From positions 99,759 through 163,758 of the forward strand of contig SNVD02002464.1 in NCBI GenBank assembly GCA_013180625.2: a stretch of 64,000 bases of DNA, written 5' to 3'. The position numbers were made by a program, and so were the translations under genes. This stretch comes from Boswellia sacra (lineage: Eukaryota; Streptophyta; Magnoliopsida; Sapindales; Burseraceae). This document shows positions 10,600-23,421 of this stretch, piece by piece. A model generated the notes under the pieces. The model ran no database searches. It saw nothing but the letters and a program-made list of their open reading frames with translations, and was not told the DNA's origin. How positions within the stretch are numbered: position 1 is the first letter of the stretch; the number at the start of each line of letters is the position of its first letter.

Positions 10600-13500
10600 T
10601 TAAATGTCTATCCCACATCCGCTAGTACTATATCCTTCAATTTCACTCGTTTTGATATTGGAGACAACAATATTTTTTATGAAGTCGATGCAAAACCCTG
10701 TTGTGGAGTCATTAACCTCAATGAAGTGGATGGTTTGCACCTGGTTGCATAGGCATCTTATGCATACCTTGTGCCTATATGGGAACCTTCAACAGGATTT
10801 CTCATAGACTTCATTACCCGTTTCTTATTCACCATCCACCAAGTTGGTTCTTCCAACTTCGGCTGTGGATTTGCTTTCTTTCTTACTCCTGTTGGTTATC
10901 AAACTCCCCCCAAGACTGCCGAAGGATGTTTTGGATTACTTGACTATAGAACAAGAGCTTTCTCTTAGAATACACTTGTTGCGATTGAATTTGATATGGC
11001 TCATGTTGGGGTCAATACCAACTTAAGATCTTCATCAAAGTATGTTGAATGGGATGCTCTTTCACGTAGTGGGATCCAAGTCAATGTTTGGATTACGTAT
11101 AATGGCAGTTCTAAGAACCTGAGTGTGTCCTGCTCATATGATATAAAGAACCAAGTATTGGTGCAAACTCCTCCATCTCTTTACTAATTGATCTTAAATA
11201 AGTTGTCCTTGAGAAAGTCATGATCGGGTTCTCATTATCACCAAGCGGCCATAAGGAACAAAACACCATCAATTCATGGGAATTTTACTCATCCTTTGAT
11301 AAAGCGAAGTGCATGAAACAGACGAAGAAACATTTGCAAAGGAAATAGGAAATAGAACTTGGGTTGCGATTGTTGCAGGTTGCTTCTGCTTATTGACACT
11401 TGGGTTGGTCATTGGTTGGTTATTTGCAAAAGAGAAAAGAAGAGAATAGTCATCTGAAGATAGTCCCAGAAAAACTATAAGCGAAGATATTGAAGAAGCC
11501 CTTCCAAGGAGATTATGTCAGGAAAAACTAGATGCAGCTACTGACAATTTTTCTACCACCAAAGTACTGGGTCCAGGAGGTTCTGGACAAGTTTACTTGG
11601 GAAGCTTGAGTAGTTTAGGTTGCCTAGTTCTTGTGACAAGAACACTGGTAGAATCCGAGCTCCATGAGTCACTTTTCATCAATGAAGTGAAGATTATCAA
11701 TCGATTAAAACACCCAAATTTGGTACAAGTCATTGGGCGGTGTCATGAAAAAAGATGAGCTCGAATGTTAGATACAATGTAGCTTTAGGCTTCACTTCAG
11801 CCTTGCATTATCTCCACAAAGAATCTAAGCCATATGTTCTGACACGACTCGCCCTAGGTAACACGAGCGAATTGTGCCTAAAACTGTGTAAAGAAAATAA
11901 ATTATTAAAATATTCTATTTTAAGAAAATTTGGCAGGGTCTCCCTTACATTTTGGACTAAACCCCCCGCAAAACACATACTTTTTAACACTTCTATAATA
12001 TTTCATACACTATAAACTTATTCTTGGGACCTTAGGTCCTCTGACAAATCATTTATCTCCAAAATTATTGTTATATAACAAATCATGGCCTCCGCCCTTA
12101 TTATAGGTAATTTACAAATCAAAATACAGTTATAACAATGGATTTACTGTAAGTTTCCTCAAAAACTTATGCATGATGTCAGTGAAAATTTTAAAAGGAG
12201 ACTGAATGAAAATCCATGATTTCATGCAACATTTGAATATTTACAATTAACATCCAAAATAATGAAACAAAATAACAAAAGAAAATGCTATCAGCATCAT
12301 CATGTCACCAACCTCAAGCTGCTAGTGGCACTCTCACTGAATACTACAATCTCCTGAGGGGAAAAGGTTTTTTTTTTAAAAAAAAAAGAAATGAAAAAGG
12401 GGTGAGTATAACCTCAGTGAGTGGGGGAGGGACATTTAAAATAACTAAAATTGCATAAAATAAAATAATACATCATAACAATTAACAATTAAAATTTACT
12501 TTACTAACATTCTTTAAGAAACTATTTAGAAATGATACAAAACAAGGAAGCAAGTCTCTAAATCATTTATATACCTTCCGCATAATCTAAATGTTAATAT
12601 AAAATCTTCTGAAACATTTTTACTTACATTTAACATTTAAATCCGATAAATGAATTAAGCTTCTAAATCTTATGAAAATCATTTCACATTTTAACTACTA
12701 AATCTTCTAGTTTACTAATCAAGTACCCAAACTAAACTAGCTGATTATGACCTGGCGGGGCTAAGATCGCTCAGGCCAAGCAAATCACTATACTGGTCAT
12801 ATGCATGCGCAGAGTTACCCGAAAGGACTAAGCACCCGGATCACACGGTTCAAAGCTTTTATGTGTCTCTGAATGAGTCGCAAGGACCTATATCTGTCTA
12901 CTAACTGAATGAATTAGATACTAACGTAGTAAAACATAAAATCAATTCTTTACTTTAGAGTCTTATCATTAATTTAGGGATATTTTAGGAAACTAGCTTT
13001 ACTTTAAAATCTCTAAAAAATAAAAAAATTATTTCTACTAAATTAAATAGACAACATTTGATAAATTATAAAATATGCTTCGCAGATAAATAAAAGAAAA
13101 ATGGCTTTAGTAAACACAATAAAGTTTTGCTAACATGTATAAAAACAGAAATTTAAAATTATAATTTAAATCTTTGTAAAAATACATTTTTCACACTCAC
13201 AATATTGTGGATGAACTTGTGTGACAACTCTTTCCTCTAACGAATTTGGGGCTGAACTTGGAACCACAATCTCACCTAAGCGAAAAGCAAAACAAAACTC
13301 TTTAATAGCACTAAACTACATAATTAGATAAAAACCCCAACTTCTCACTTTTAGGAACCTTAATGAAATAAATAAAAAATTTAAGAATCTCTCAAATGAT
13401 GTTATAATTGGCTAGGAACATCACTAATTTTCCCATACAAACACAAATCTAAGGAATACTGTAAAAATATAAATTAGAAAAAATTTGGGTAAATGAGTTT

Positions 13501-14487
13501 ATTCTAAATTACACTAATTACGTACTAATTATAGAAATTCTAACCCAGATAGGCATAGATATCTCCTTTCTCTCTCTACTTTCTCTCTCTAGAAAAATTT
13601 TCAAATGTCAGCAACTTCTTTCTAATGCATATTTATGGTAGAAGTCATAATATCTCATTTAATTTAGCTTAAAGTTGAATAAAATACCTCAAAAAGTCCT
13701 TCAAAAGTTCCTAGAAAAATTTCCAATTCCTTAGCTTTTCTCCCTCCTTCTCTTGTCTCCCCTCTCTGCTTCCGTTTCTTTTTTTTTTTTTTTTGTTTCT
13801 ATTTTTTTCTAAGTTAATTTCTAATATAAATGCATGAATTAATGGAAAAAATGGCTGGGCTGGGCTGGGCTAAAATGTTGGGCTGCTCTATAATAGTCAA
13901 TTGGGCCAAACTCTAACTTAATTTCAAAAACTCATGAGCCATTACATGTTAGGGACATAAAATCAACTAATGTATTGTTGAGTATAGATTTCAGTACCAC
14001 GCTGGGAGACTTTGGCGTAGCAATATTTGTGGACTCTTGGTCACCAAATCTAACAAGGAAGGTGGTAATGGTTGTTGGCTACTTGGCACTTGAATATCTC
14101 AGAAATGGAGAGGCTACTAAAGAATCAGACATGTTTAGCTTCAAAATTGATACTCTAGAAATTGAAAGTGGAAGGAAAGCAGAAACGAAGCCTTTGATAA
14201 AGTCAGTTTGGGAACTCTATAGAGCAGGAAACATTCTCCAGGCAGTGGACAAGAGACTAGATGGGAATTTTGATTGCGGGGAATTGGAATGCTTACTAAT
14301 TCTAGGCTTAACGTGCACAAACCTAGTTGACAAGGAAAGGCCATCTGTTGGACAAGTGATCTAGACTTTCAAATTTGAAGCAACACTGCCAGAGCTTCCT
14401 CAGGGAATGCATGATTATGCATTCCTTCCAGGGCCACTACCTTTAGATTCACATGATTCCACATATGATTATAGTCTATCAAGGTAG
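10600..14487 (+). pseudogene. L-type lectin receptor-like kinase pseudogene, split by a solo LTR
   Basis: Lectin receptor kinases are plasma-membrane proteins with a legume-lectin ectodomain, one membrane helix and a Ser/Thr kinase. The lectin part starts near 10600 (STISFNFTRFDIGDNNI) and continues through several frames (GFAFFLTPVGYQTPP; VAIEFD; MAHVGVNTN; WITYNGSSKNLSV) to about 11190. The membrane segment (WVAIVAGCFCLLTLGLVIGW) is at about 11365-11425. The kinase begins at about 11505 (KLDAATDNFSTTKVLGPGGSGQVYLG). The lysine of subdomain II is not present (VLVTRTL). A stretch corresponding to about 30-40 residues is missing before YNVALGFTSALHYLHKES (11770-11826). After the insertion, DIKSTNVLL and GDFGVA follow, then a C-terminal lobe ending at TAG 14485. 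Many stops and frameshifts make it non-functional. Confidence 0.85.
11840..13946 (+). mobile_element. Solo LTR (Ty3/Gypsy type) inside the receptor-kinase pseudogene
   Basis: The inserted block starts TGACACGACTCG and ends ...GAGCCATTACA, in keeping with TG...CA LTR ends of the TGTCACGAC class. The flanks are tgttc (11835-11839) and tgtta (13947-13951), 4 of 5 matching. The kinase frame stops at PYV and resumes at RDIKSTN around it, so the block is an insertion. No gag, pol, primer site or polypurine tract is present, and a single unit of about 2.1 kb is seen, which fits a solo LTR left by LTR-LTR recombination. It holds a poly-A/poly-T pair (12370-12390, 13780-13797) and a GGGCT repeat near its 3' end. 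Confidence 0.65.
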
Positions 14488-15019
14488 AATCTATAAGTTG
14501 CTATCAATAACCCTTGATATGTTTTAGCATTTCAATAAACCTCTTAAAGCTCGGACCTTGTTTTCAAGTAAATAAAGGATTAATACAATTCAAGTGTCGT
14601 CCTCAGATTTTTTAAACTGTACCGTTTGGCCCCTGAGGTTTCATTTCTCTATTAATGTTTAACTGTGGAAGGGCAAATAAGTAATCTAACATTGCACAGA
14701 ATTTAAAATTGAAAAGATATTTGTTTCTTGGAACTTATGTTGCAAAGAGGAGAGAAATGTTTACATGATCCAAGAGGAGCCTACTTAACTAGGGTTAAAA
14801 TAACATTGGTTTAACCATGCATATATAAACATAAATTAACTAAAGTAAATTAGACTCACTACAACCCAAAAACTCACTCTCGCAAAATCTACCGAACACC
14901 ATTACTTGACGTCCAAGCCTCCTCTACAAGACAACCGTTACACGAGATAACGGAATAATGGCATCGTTTGATTAAGTTGGGATTATTTCTAAACATGCGA
15001 ACAAGGAGGCCACGAGGCC
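14488..15019. other. Spacer without recognised genes
   Basis: A phrase like 'gtttggcccctgaggtt' at about 14625 resembles ends of Mutator-like elements, but no partner was found. Nothing else is supported. Confidence 0.35.
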
Positions 15020-15360
15020 CACCATAGGAAAAACTGTTTTTAGCAACAAAATTTTTTGCGACGAAATAAAATTCGTTGCTAAAGGCCACTTTCTGCAATG
15101 AAATTTGTATTTCGTCGCTGTATCTCGTCGTAAAAAAAAAGGAAAAGAATTTTTTCGGAATTCTCTTTAGTGACGATAATGCGTCGCAATATACAATTTA
15201 TTACGATGAAAAACTAAATCGTAGCTATATAGGTAGACGAAATGAAGGAAAGCTTTTAGCGACGACAAATTCGTCACATAACATTGCTTTTAGTGATGAA
15301 ATTTCCTTGCAGAATCTCATGACAAAATAAGGAAAAATAAGAAAAAAAACAATATGGGAA

Positions 15361-16375
15361 ACCTTCTAGCGACAACAAATTCCTCACATAAAGTTTCATA
15401 TATTTCTTTCAACGACAAAATTTCGTCGCAGAATCTCATAAGAAAATGAGGGGAAGATGCAATATAAGAAACCTTTTAGCGACAAATAAGTCCTCGCAGA
15501 AAGTTTCCTATATCGCTTTCAGCAACGAAATTTCGTCACAGAATCCGATTACAAAATAAAAGAAAATAGAAATATGGCAAACCTTTTAGCGACGAGAAAT
15601 TCCTCACAGAAAGCTTCCTATATTTCTTTCAGCGACAAAATTTCGTAGCATAATCTCAAAACAAAATAAGAAAACCAAGGAAACCTTTTATCGACAAAAT
15701 TGCGTTGCATAATCTAATACCTAAAAACGGTGAAAAGTAATATGGGAACACCTTTTACCGACAATAAATTTGTTGCAGAAAGTTTCTTACATTGCTATCA
15801 GCAACGAAATTTCGTCGCAAAATATAATATCGAAATAAGGGAAAATAGGGACAATATACATATGGAAAACTTTTTAGCGACGATAAATTCCTCGCATAAA
15901 GTTTCATATATTTCTTTCGACGACAAAATTTCGTTGCAGAATCTCATCAGAAAATGAGGAGAAGATGCAATATAAGAAACCTTTTAGCGACAAATAAGTC
16001 CCCGCAAAAAGTTTCCTATATCGCTTTCAGTAACGAAATTTCATCACAGAATCCGATTACAAAATAAAGGAAAATAGAAATACGGCAAACCTTTTAGTTA
16101 CGAGATATTCCTTATAGAAAGTCTCCTATATTTCTTTTGACGACAAAATTTCGTAGCATAATCTCAAAACAAAATAAGAAAACCAAGGAAAGCTTTTATC
16201 GACGAAATTGCGTTGCATAATCTAATACCTAAAAAGGGGAAAAAGCAATATGGAAAAACCTTTTAGCGACAATAAATTCGTTGCAGAAAGTTTCTTACAT
16301 TGCTATCAGTAACGAAATTTCGTCGCAAAATATAACATCAAAATAAGGGAAAATAAGGACAATATGCAATATGGA
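15361..16375 (+). repeat. Two tandem copies of a 508-bp higher-order subterminal repeat
   Basis: The block at about 15361-15868 recurs at 15869-16375 with a shift of 508 bases (compare the words at 15403 and 15911). Each copy is built of about four to five diverged 100-120-base units, each with a 'ccttttagcgac' start, an 'agaaagtttc' middle and a 'gaaatttcgtcgcagaatc' end. Confidence 0.8.
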
Positions 16376-18128
16376 AATGAAAGATTATAAGTTTAGCTTG
16401 TAAGTTAAGAATAAATGAAAGTGAATCAATTATATGTAACTAATTGAGACTAGGCATGGTATTAGTTAATGATTTATACCATATAATATAATTTAATGTG
16501 TTTTAAATAAGTAATACTATAAATCTCAATATTATTAATTAAATAAATTGTCAAAAATAGTTAATATGTACTTTTCTTACATTTAGATTAATCACTAATT
16601 AAATCACTTACCTAAAATAGTTAATATAAAATGGAAAGATTGTAAAGTTTATTAATTATTTTTTCCTTGCTTTCAGGCTAATTATTAATTAAATCAAATG
16701 CCTGTGATAGTTATGGAACAAGTTAGTACAAAATTAGAACATTAGATTAATTACATCTATTAATGGTAATGTGCTTAGTAGATTATGTCTATTAATTAAT
16801 CAATAATGGATAATGCTTAGTAATTATAGGGTTGTTAATAAACCAAATCTTTTTTTTATCTAAGACTATGTTACATTAAAATAATTACATGTCAATCACA
16901 TTACATATAATTGCATGAAGTGAAATTGGGTTATGGAAAGTTTATTATTATTATTTTTATTATAAAACTTAATAGCTAAGATAATATCGTACATATATAC
17001 TCTAATTTCATTATTTATTATTAAGTTAAAATAATCTTATTTAGTGATTCAATTTGATTATTTTTTATTTAGAATTGAATACTAATGAACTAAATTAGGT
17101 ATGGAAGTACTTTATTTTGAAATGAATCACCAATCGATTAAACCAATTCGCTTATAAATTTTATTAATCAATTAGAATGACTTAAACTAAGATAATTACA
17201 TAAACTAACATAATATATATATATATATATATATATATAGTCAAATAAGATATAATATTTGTTAAATTTTTTATAAGTTTTGCAGTTTACAAGTATGTGT
17301 ATCATAAAAATAGGTGTCAAAATATATTGTAATAAAATTATTAAACCAATCACTCAACATTCTTTAACTAAATAAAGACTAATTTATGATTTTCTACTTT
17401 TGTAATGATATGAGTTTATTATTCAACTCTTTTAAAATGTACAAATATTTATAAGATTATTTTGTTTAATTTAATTTAATTTAATTTTACTAAGATAAAC
17501 TAAATTATAACATACAAATAATTAAATAATCTTAACCAAATAAAGATTAACTAATGGCTAATGTATAAATTTATTTTACTAAAAATATAGACAGAACCCA
17601 AAATTTTGGACAAGCGGCAATAAAAGCGCCTAAACCCCCCAAAATTTTTGAAACAGGACAAATTTTCATAAGCCCAGCGCTTGGTTTTTCATGCCTAATC
17701 TGATTGGTCCTGAAGTTAAAGGCTACACCTAAAATTAAGAAATTAATAGCATATCGCCTCCTCATCCTTCCTCTCCTCCGCTGCCCGCCGACAGGCTCTC
17801 GCCATACCCTCCACGCTCCACGGCTATCTGCCTGTCTCAACTCCTCTTTCTTTCTGTTGTGGTACCAGGCCCTCCACGCTTATCTGCCTGTTTTGCCTCC
17901 TCTCTCTCCCGTGCTAACCACTGGCATTCTCTCTCTTTACCCTCCGGCCTGCACGCTCAACGGCAGTCTGCCTGTCTCACCTCCTCTCTCTCCTGCACTG
18001 CCAGGCCGTACACATTTGTCTGCTTGTCTCACCTCCTCTCTTTCCTGCATTGCTCGTCGCAGGCTCGCCATACCTTCGATGTTCCATGATCGTATCTCCT
18101 CTCTGTTCCATTGTAAGTTAAATTTAGG

Positions 18129-18239
18129 TCGGATTCTGGGGTTCAAAGAACTGTGTCTTTGGTGGCTGGTGATAACAGAGGCAAGCATAGACTACAAGCT
18201 GAACTTAAACGCCTCGAGCAAGAAGCTAGATTCTTAGAG
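18129..18239 (+). pseudogene. Captured exon of a heterotrimeric G-protein gamma-subunit gene (AGG2-like)
   Basis: A 37-codon stretch ends with GKHRLQAELKRLEQEARFLE and then a GT donor at 18240. This is the N-terminal coiled-coil helix of plant G-gamma subunits, which pair with G-beta at the plasma membrane, and it stops at the conserved exon boundary. No ATG opens the frame: the codons before SDSGVQ read Phe-Arg, and a stop lies further upstream. The next exon (the EELEQLEK part) was not found in the following 1.3 kb. The preceding 17760-18110 is C/T-rich, with CTGCCTGTCTCACCTCC-like words repeated about four times, and resembles a 5' UTR. It lies inside the proposed CACTA element, so it is most likely a captured fragment. 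Confidence 0.7.
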
Positions 18240-19952
18240 GTCGGTTTATTCTTTAATGTTTCTTGGTTACTTGATTGTGTTTGCGTCTGAATGAGAAATG
18301 GTAATATTAAAGTGGATTATGGTATCGACAACCTTGTGCATTGCTCATGAGGGAATGGCAAAATAGAATCTTTTTGTTGTTTTTTAATATCAAAGTTGGA
18401 GTTGCAAGTTGTGGGCTCTTAGATGTTGATAGAATAAATGTGGGAATTTGTCTAGTATTTCATTTCTTTTTAAGAAATGGCTACTCTAATGAATTTGTTG
18501 GAACGTTGGAGTTGAATATGGAATTCGATGGAGTTTTATCAGTAATTTATTTTCTCTTTGTCTTCATTAGCTAAGTTTTTTCTTATTTGATTGATCAGTT
18601 GGTTCTGTTTTTGATTTCATGTTGTTGCCTAAGAATATGGGAATTTCATGTAGACCCTATTATGTTGTGTTGTGTGACTAAGTGGCATTTGATTGATGAT
18701 GCTTAGAGAGTTTAATAAGTTTTTTTAATAAGGTTGTTTTTTTCTAGAAATGAATTTTATTGCTTAGCTTTTTTGTAACTGATCGTTTGAAGTTTATGTA
18801 GATCACATCTGGTTAGGTTTGCTGATTCTGTTCTGTTGTGCGAAAGGAAAGAATATAAAAACAATTGTTTTCTCAGTCTCCATTCTTCATTGCTCTTTAT
18901 CCAACAGGAGGAAGCTTAGTTGGTTTTGCAGTAAAAAGGCCATGCTCAAACTAATCTGCATTTATGATTGCTAATTTTTTATTTATGATAATCTTTACAA
19001 GGGAACCCTGATTTTTTAATTGATTTTAGTTGTTTAAAAAACCCCAGTTTCTAATTGAAGAACACCTTTTCCAATTAATTAAGCAAAGAATGCTTTAATA
19101 TGCACTTTGGTTGTTGTTAGCTCTTCTATTGAGTCAAATGCTTTGAACTTGCAGCCCCCAAAAATTTAATTTTCTTGTGTTTAGTCTGGCTTTTCCTTTT
19201 GTTCCTTTTTAATAGAATTCTTCACTTTTCATGATCCTTTGTGACAATCATAACTTTAATTCCATTCAACATGTATTAACATCAAAAAGATGGAAGACCT
19301 AGTGCTGGTTGGGGTCGGAAAAGAATAATTATTTTGCACTTACCATAACAGACTTCGTCAGGACAGCCGGGCAATTTTTTTTTTCATGTTTATGCAAGCA
19401 TTGTTTAGGTGTACCTATCTACCCTTTATTTCAACCTGAACTGTAATCTCATCCACTTCAACTTTCAAGTTTGCAGCTTTAATTGCTATTATAAATAATT
19501 TTTCTTAAATTATAAGCTTTCAACCACAAAAATTCATCGCAAAACAGTAGTATCAAATTTCCAAGCTACCATAAAGCGACGAAAATTTGTCATCAAATAC
19601 CTCCACGTAGGGCTTTTAGTGACCAAAGTTTGTTGAGAAACCATAGTAGCAATTTTCCAAGCTACCATACAGTGACAAAAATTCGTTGTTGAATACCTCA
19701 ATGTGAGGCTTTTAGCGACAAAAATTTGTAACAAAATGGGAGAAAACAATCTTTTTGTGAAAGTAGAAACAACTATATAGCGACGAATTTTCATCGCAAA
19801 AAACTTTTTTGCAACGATATTTTTTTCGTCGCATGGTTTTTCTGCGACAGACCTTTTGCTACCGTGATGCGACAAAATTTATTTCATCGCAAAAACTTTT
19901 TGCGATGAATTTTAAATTTTTTTCGTCGCAAAAAACAATTTTTCACGTAGTG

Positions 19953-20891
19953 TTGGTTTGTTGTTTGGCTTTGTTTTTTTAAATTGTGTTTCTAGTTTTG
20001 AATGTTACAATGGATATAGAAAAGTTTTGGTTGTTCATGATGATGCATGCACAAATAGTTGCGTTTTCTTTTATCTGTACTGTTTCATTTTTGGAAAAAA
20101 AATCGTTTCTTTTGGACATGGGGTTAACTAAATAACTTAAGAATGGATAAAAATGTGCTTTTGTGAGAGAAAACCATCTCATGGCCTTATATTTGATGAA
20201 CAAGTTACTAGAAGTAATGAAAAAAAAAAAGAACTTTGAAATGGGTGGATGGTTAATGGATAAATGTTTGGATGAAAAAAATGATGTTTGAACAAAAAAA
20301 TAAATAACTCTATGCTGGAAATGGTCGTAATGCATTGATGGTAATGCATTGTTAATGGGTCAATTACTTTTTCTAGAATAAAAACATGAAGTTGCTGGAT
20401 TAATACAGGTTTTGATATATTAATGCATCATTTCCACTAAATATAACGATGCATGTTTTGTATTTTATTTGATATATTAATGCGTGATATGTACTCGAAT
20501 GATAAACTTCCCTGTTTTGAAATCATGCTTGATAAAGTTGTACTGGAATGTTAAACCTGCTAGATTTGTACTTGAATGATAAAGTTCCCTTTTTTAAAGT
20601 GGAATGTTATACATTAGATTAGTTTGTACTCGAATGATAAACTTCCTTGTACTCGAATGAATGTTTGGATTTTAATGCCCAACATTTTAAAGTTATAATT
20701 CTGAAAATAATAATCCTTGTTTCGAAATCATGGTTCACATATTGTAATTGTAGTTGTTGGATTAATGCTTGTTTCGATTTCTTTTTTTTTTCTTTAATGT
20801 TTGTATTGGATTAATGATTTATGATATAATGATGCAAGTGTTGAATATTTTGAATATGGCTTATATATGTGTTAATATTCATGCAGTGGAA
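19953..20891. other. AT-rich spacer with short repeated words
   Basis: The phrase 'gtactcgaatgataaacttcc' type recurs at about 20490, 20565, 20630 and 20650 with small changes. No gene is recognised. The spacer leads into the MULE transposase remnant. Confidence 0.4.
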
Positions 20892-22202
20892 TGACGGTGA
20901 AGTTTCATATGTTTGGTGAAAACCATAAGTTGAAAGGAGCTGATCCCTTCTTCTGGACAAGGAAAAAATTTCTGCAAAATGCCAAGTTAAAGGCATGTGG
21001 GTTGCCTCTTGAAGCAAATGAGAGGCATATAATTAAAGCTCTTATGCCCTAGTCAGCACACAAGCCTTCCATCACCAATGATGCAGAAATGATGCGGATT
21101 TTCAACCAGTATAAAGACATGGGATTTAGTACAATTCGAACGAGTATTGAGCTTCAACCACCTACTGTAAGTCACTACATACAAGTCAACATGAAGTCAT
21201 GAAAACACCTTAACAACCTATCAGTGGTGATAAAGCAGTCCCCATTGAGGATACATGTTCTTTGATGCAAGAGAATGAGATGGTGACCGGTGAAGGGGAG
21301 GGATCTAGGCGTGGTACTAAGGAGTAATCTGACTCATCAATCTCAGATAGTTCACACATGCCAGTAGAAAATCTAGAAAGAAGTAATGAAGTAAGATTTG
21401 ACCAAAACAGTGAGGAAGACTCCATATCAGATTACCACTCCACTGATGATGAATTCATGGGTAGTGGATCAAGTGAAGTAGAAAGAGCCGCTATTTTACT
21501 AACCAAAGAGTTCAAGAGGAATATGTTTAGACCAAAGACTGATGAGCTTTTTGACTTCAAAGTGTAAGACTTGTTTACTGATGTTGCCTATTTTAGGAAA
21601 GTTATGAGAGATTATGGAGTGACTAAAGTTGTTAACTTAAAGTTGTGAAGAATGATAAAGATAGACTCACAGATAAGTGCATGGCTGAAGGATGCCCTTG
21701 GAGCATCCATGCATGATGCAAGTCTAAGTCAATCAAGACTATCAAGGTAAAGACATGCAATAACACTCATGATTGCCGGCGTGTTTAGAAGAATCCTACT
21801 GCAACTCCTAAATGGATAGCAAGCAAGATAGTAAATATGGTGAGGGAAATCCTAGGGTAAATATAAAGGACATTGGTGAATTTGCTAGGTCTAAATGGAG
21901 TCTTCATGCTGAGAAACAGACACTAAATAAAGCAAGGAAAATAACATTCGAATTAATTGGAGAAAATCATGATGACATATATCATCAGCATCCTACGTTT
22001 GCTGCCATCATTCACCAGAAGAACCAAGATAGTTTGGTGGTTGTGAAGATAGTAACCACATCAATAGAAGATGAGACTAGATTTTATAGATTTTTCATGT
22101 CATTCCCTACACTTAGAGATGGGTTTATTGATAGATATAGGCCATATATAGGTTTAGATGGGTGCCACCTAAAAACCCTATGGTGGGATGTTACTCAGTG
22201 CC
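20892..22202 (+). pseudogene. Mutator-like (MuDR) transposase, N-terminal part, broken and truncated
   Basis: The frame starting MTVKFHMFGEKHKLKG is followed by an acidic segment (21358-21480). Next comes the MuDR DNA-binding region (LFTDVAYFRKVMRDYGVTK, then a second frame with DKCMAEGCPWSIHA and a C-x-NTHDC word). After that is the start of the transposase core (ENPRVNIKDIGEFAR ... FRDG-like FIDRYRPYIGLDGCHLK). Stops at 21050, 21566 and 21743 and frame changes near 21640 and 22175 disable it. Just after the core word PYGGMLLSA (read in a shifted frame at about 22177-22202), the sequence switches to a Gypsy LTR, removing the rest of the DDE domain. Confidence 0.8.
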
Positions 22203-23421
22203 TGTAGACACTGAATTTTTGAGGCTCAATGATAAAATGAAGATGATGTCGTGTAAAAAAAGGACCAAAATACCCTTGAGAGTCAAGAAGAGAAGGGTAA
22301 TAAGAAGTTGGTGAACGGCCTCAAAAACTAACATATGACTTTGAGAAATCACATAAACTAATCCAGAAGGAATCTGATGATGAGTCATATACCGTTGCGA
22401 AGCTACAAATGTCTTGTTCTCATAGAAATTTACGGATCGTGAATCGGAGTTAAACTGAAAAAGTTATGCATGATTGAAGGGACGAAGGTTGGAGGGCTTT
22501 CATAAGAGGATGACAAAAAAAGAAAGGGTCGAATAGAAAATGACCGATCGACTATCTAGAGATGGCTGCCTGGCCCTTGGATGCTTATTTTCAAAAATTT
22601 GTTTCGAAACTTTCCTTTTTCATCTTTGCTTGTCTCATATATAAACCCCTCTCCTCTCACTTTGCAATATACACTGATTGTCGAATACAATCATCTCTTC
22701 TCTCTCTTGAAGATACGCTAGGGAATTCTAGAAGTTCTTTCTAGTATAAATATTTTTTTAAGCATTCTATTGTTCTAAAACCAAAAAGGATACGCCTTGA
22801 GAGCATAATTCTCTCCTCCCTCATATTCTCTCTTTTACTTTTCTTGCTTAGAAAAAGCATGTTTAGGGTTTTATTTTATGCTTAGGAGCATGTTTAGGGT
22901 TATTATGAATTGTTCTAACCCAAGTTGTTTTGCAAGACGGATAAGGGTGTTGAGGTAAGTCCGCAATCCTTCTTTTTTTAGAATCATGCTTAGGAATTTA
23001 TTATCTTTTCGAATGCTTAGGATCATGACTATGGGAGAATCATGCTTAAAAGCACATGATTAGAATCATGATAGGAAAACTTATTTGCTTTGATGAATGC
23101 TAGAAAATAGCATAGAATAGAAAAAATTATCGTTTTACCCTTGAATGCCATGATTAATGTTGGATGTTTGAATTAGGCTAGAATAAGCCATGAGAATCAT
23201 GTTTTAGGCTAGAAATGCCATGATACTTGATATGAATTATGCTAGAATAGCTATAGGTAGAATTGCCATGATAGAATTTATCAAAATATAACTAGAATGC
23301 CATGATATTAGATTATGGCTTTGTTTGATTGTTTATCAATGTATGAATATATCATGATTAGAAGTGTGATTATATGATGCCATGAAGTTCACATTGATGG
23401 TGAGGGACCATCACTTAGAAT

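Larger units (their letters stand above)
15020..19952. mobile_element. Non-autonomous CACTA-type element with subterminal repeats
   Basis: The right end, read on the - strand, is CACTACGTGAAAAATTGTTT, a standard CACTA terminus ending at 19952. The left end at 15020 reads CACCATAGGAAAAACTGTTT, a diverged match. Both sides carry dense subterminal repeats of TTTAGCGACGAAATTTCGTCGC type (15045-16340 and 19530-19935), as CACTA elements do. The interior (16390-19500) has no transposase. It is AT-rich and contains a host gene fragment. The 3-bp flanks (gcc, ttg) do not match, so the left boundary, or the idea of a single element, needs caution. A (TA)n run lies at 17212-17239. Confidence 0.6.

Noticed and set aside
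14855..14875. CACTAC word considered as the left end of the CACTA-type element
   Set aside because: The bases after it do not match the right terminus, whereas 15020 onward does over about 20 bases.
17704..18237. A 177-codon frame on the + strand
   Set aside because: It reads through a C/T-rich UTR-like repeat in a different frame from the recognisable G-gamma exon; its composition is driven by the repeat.
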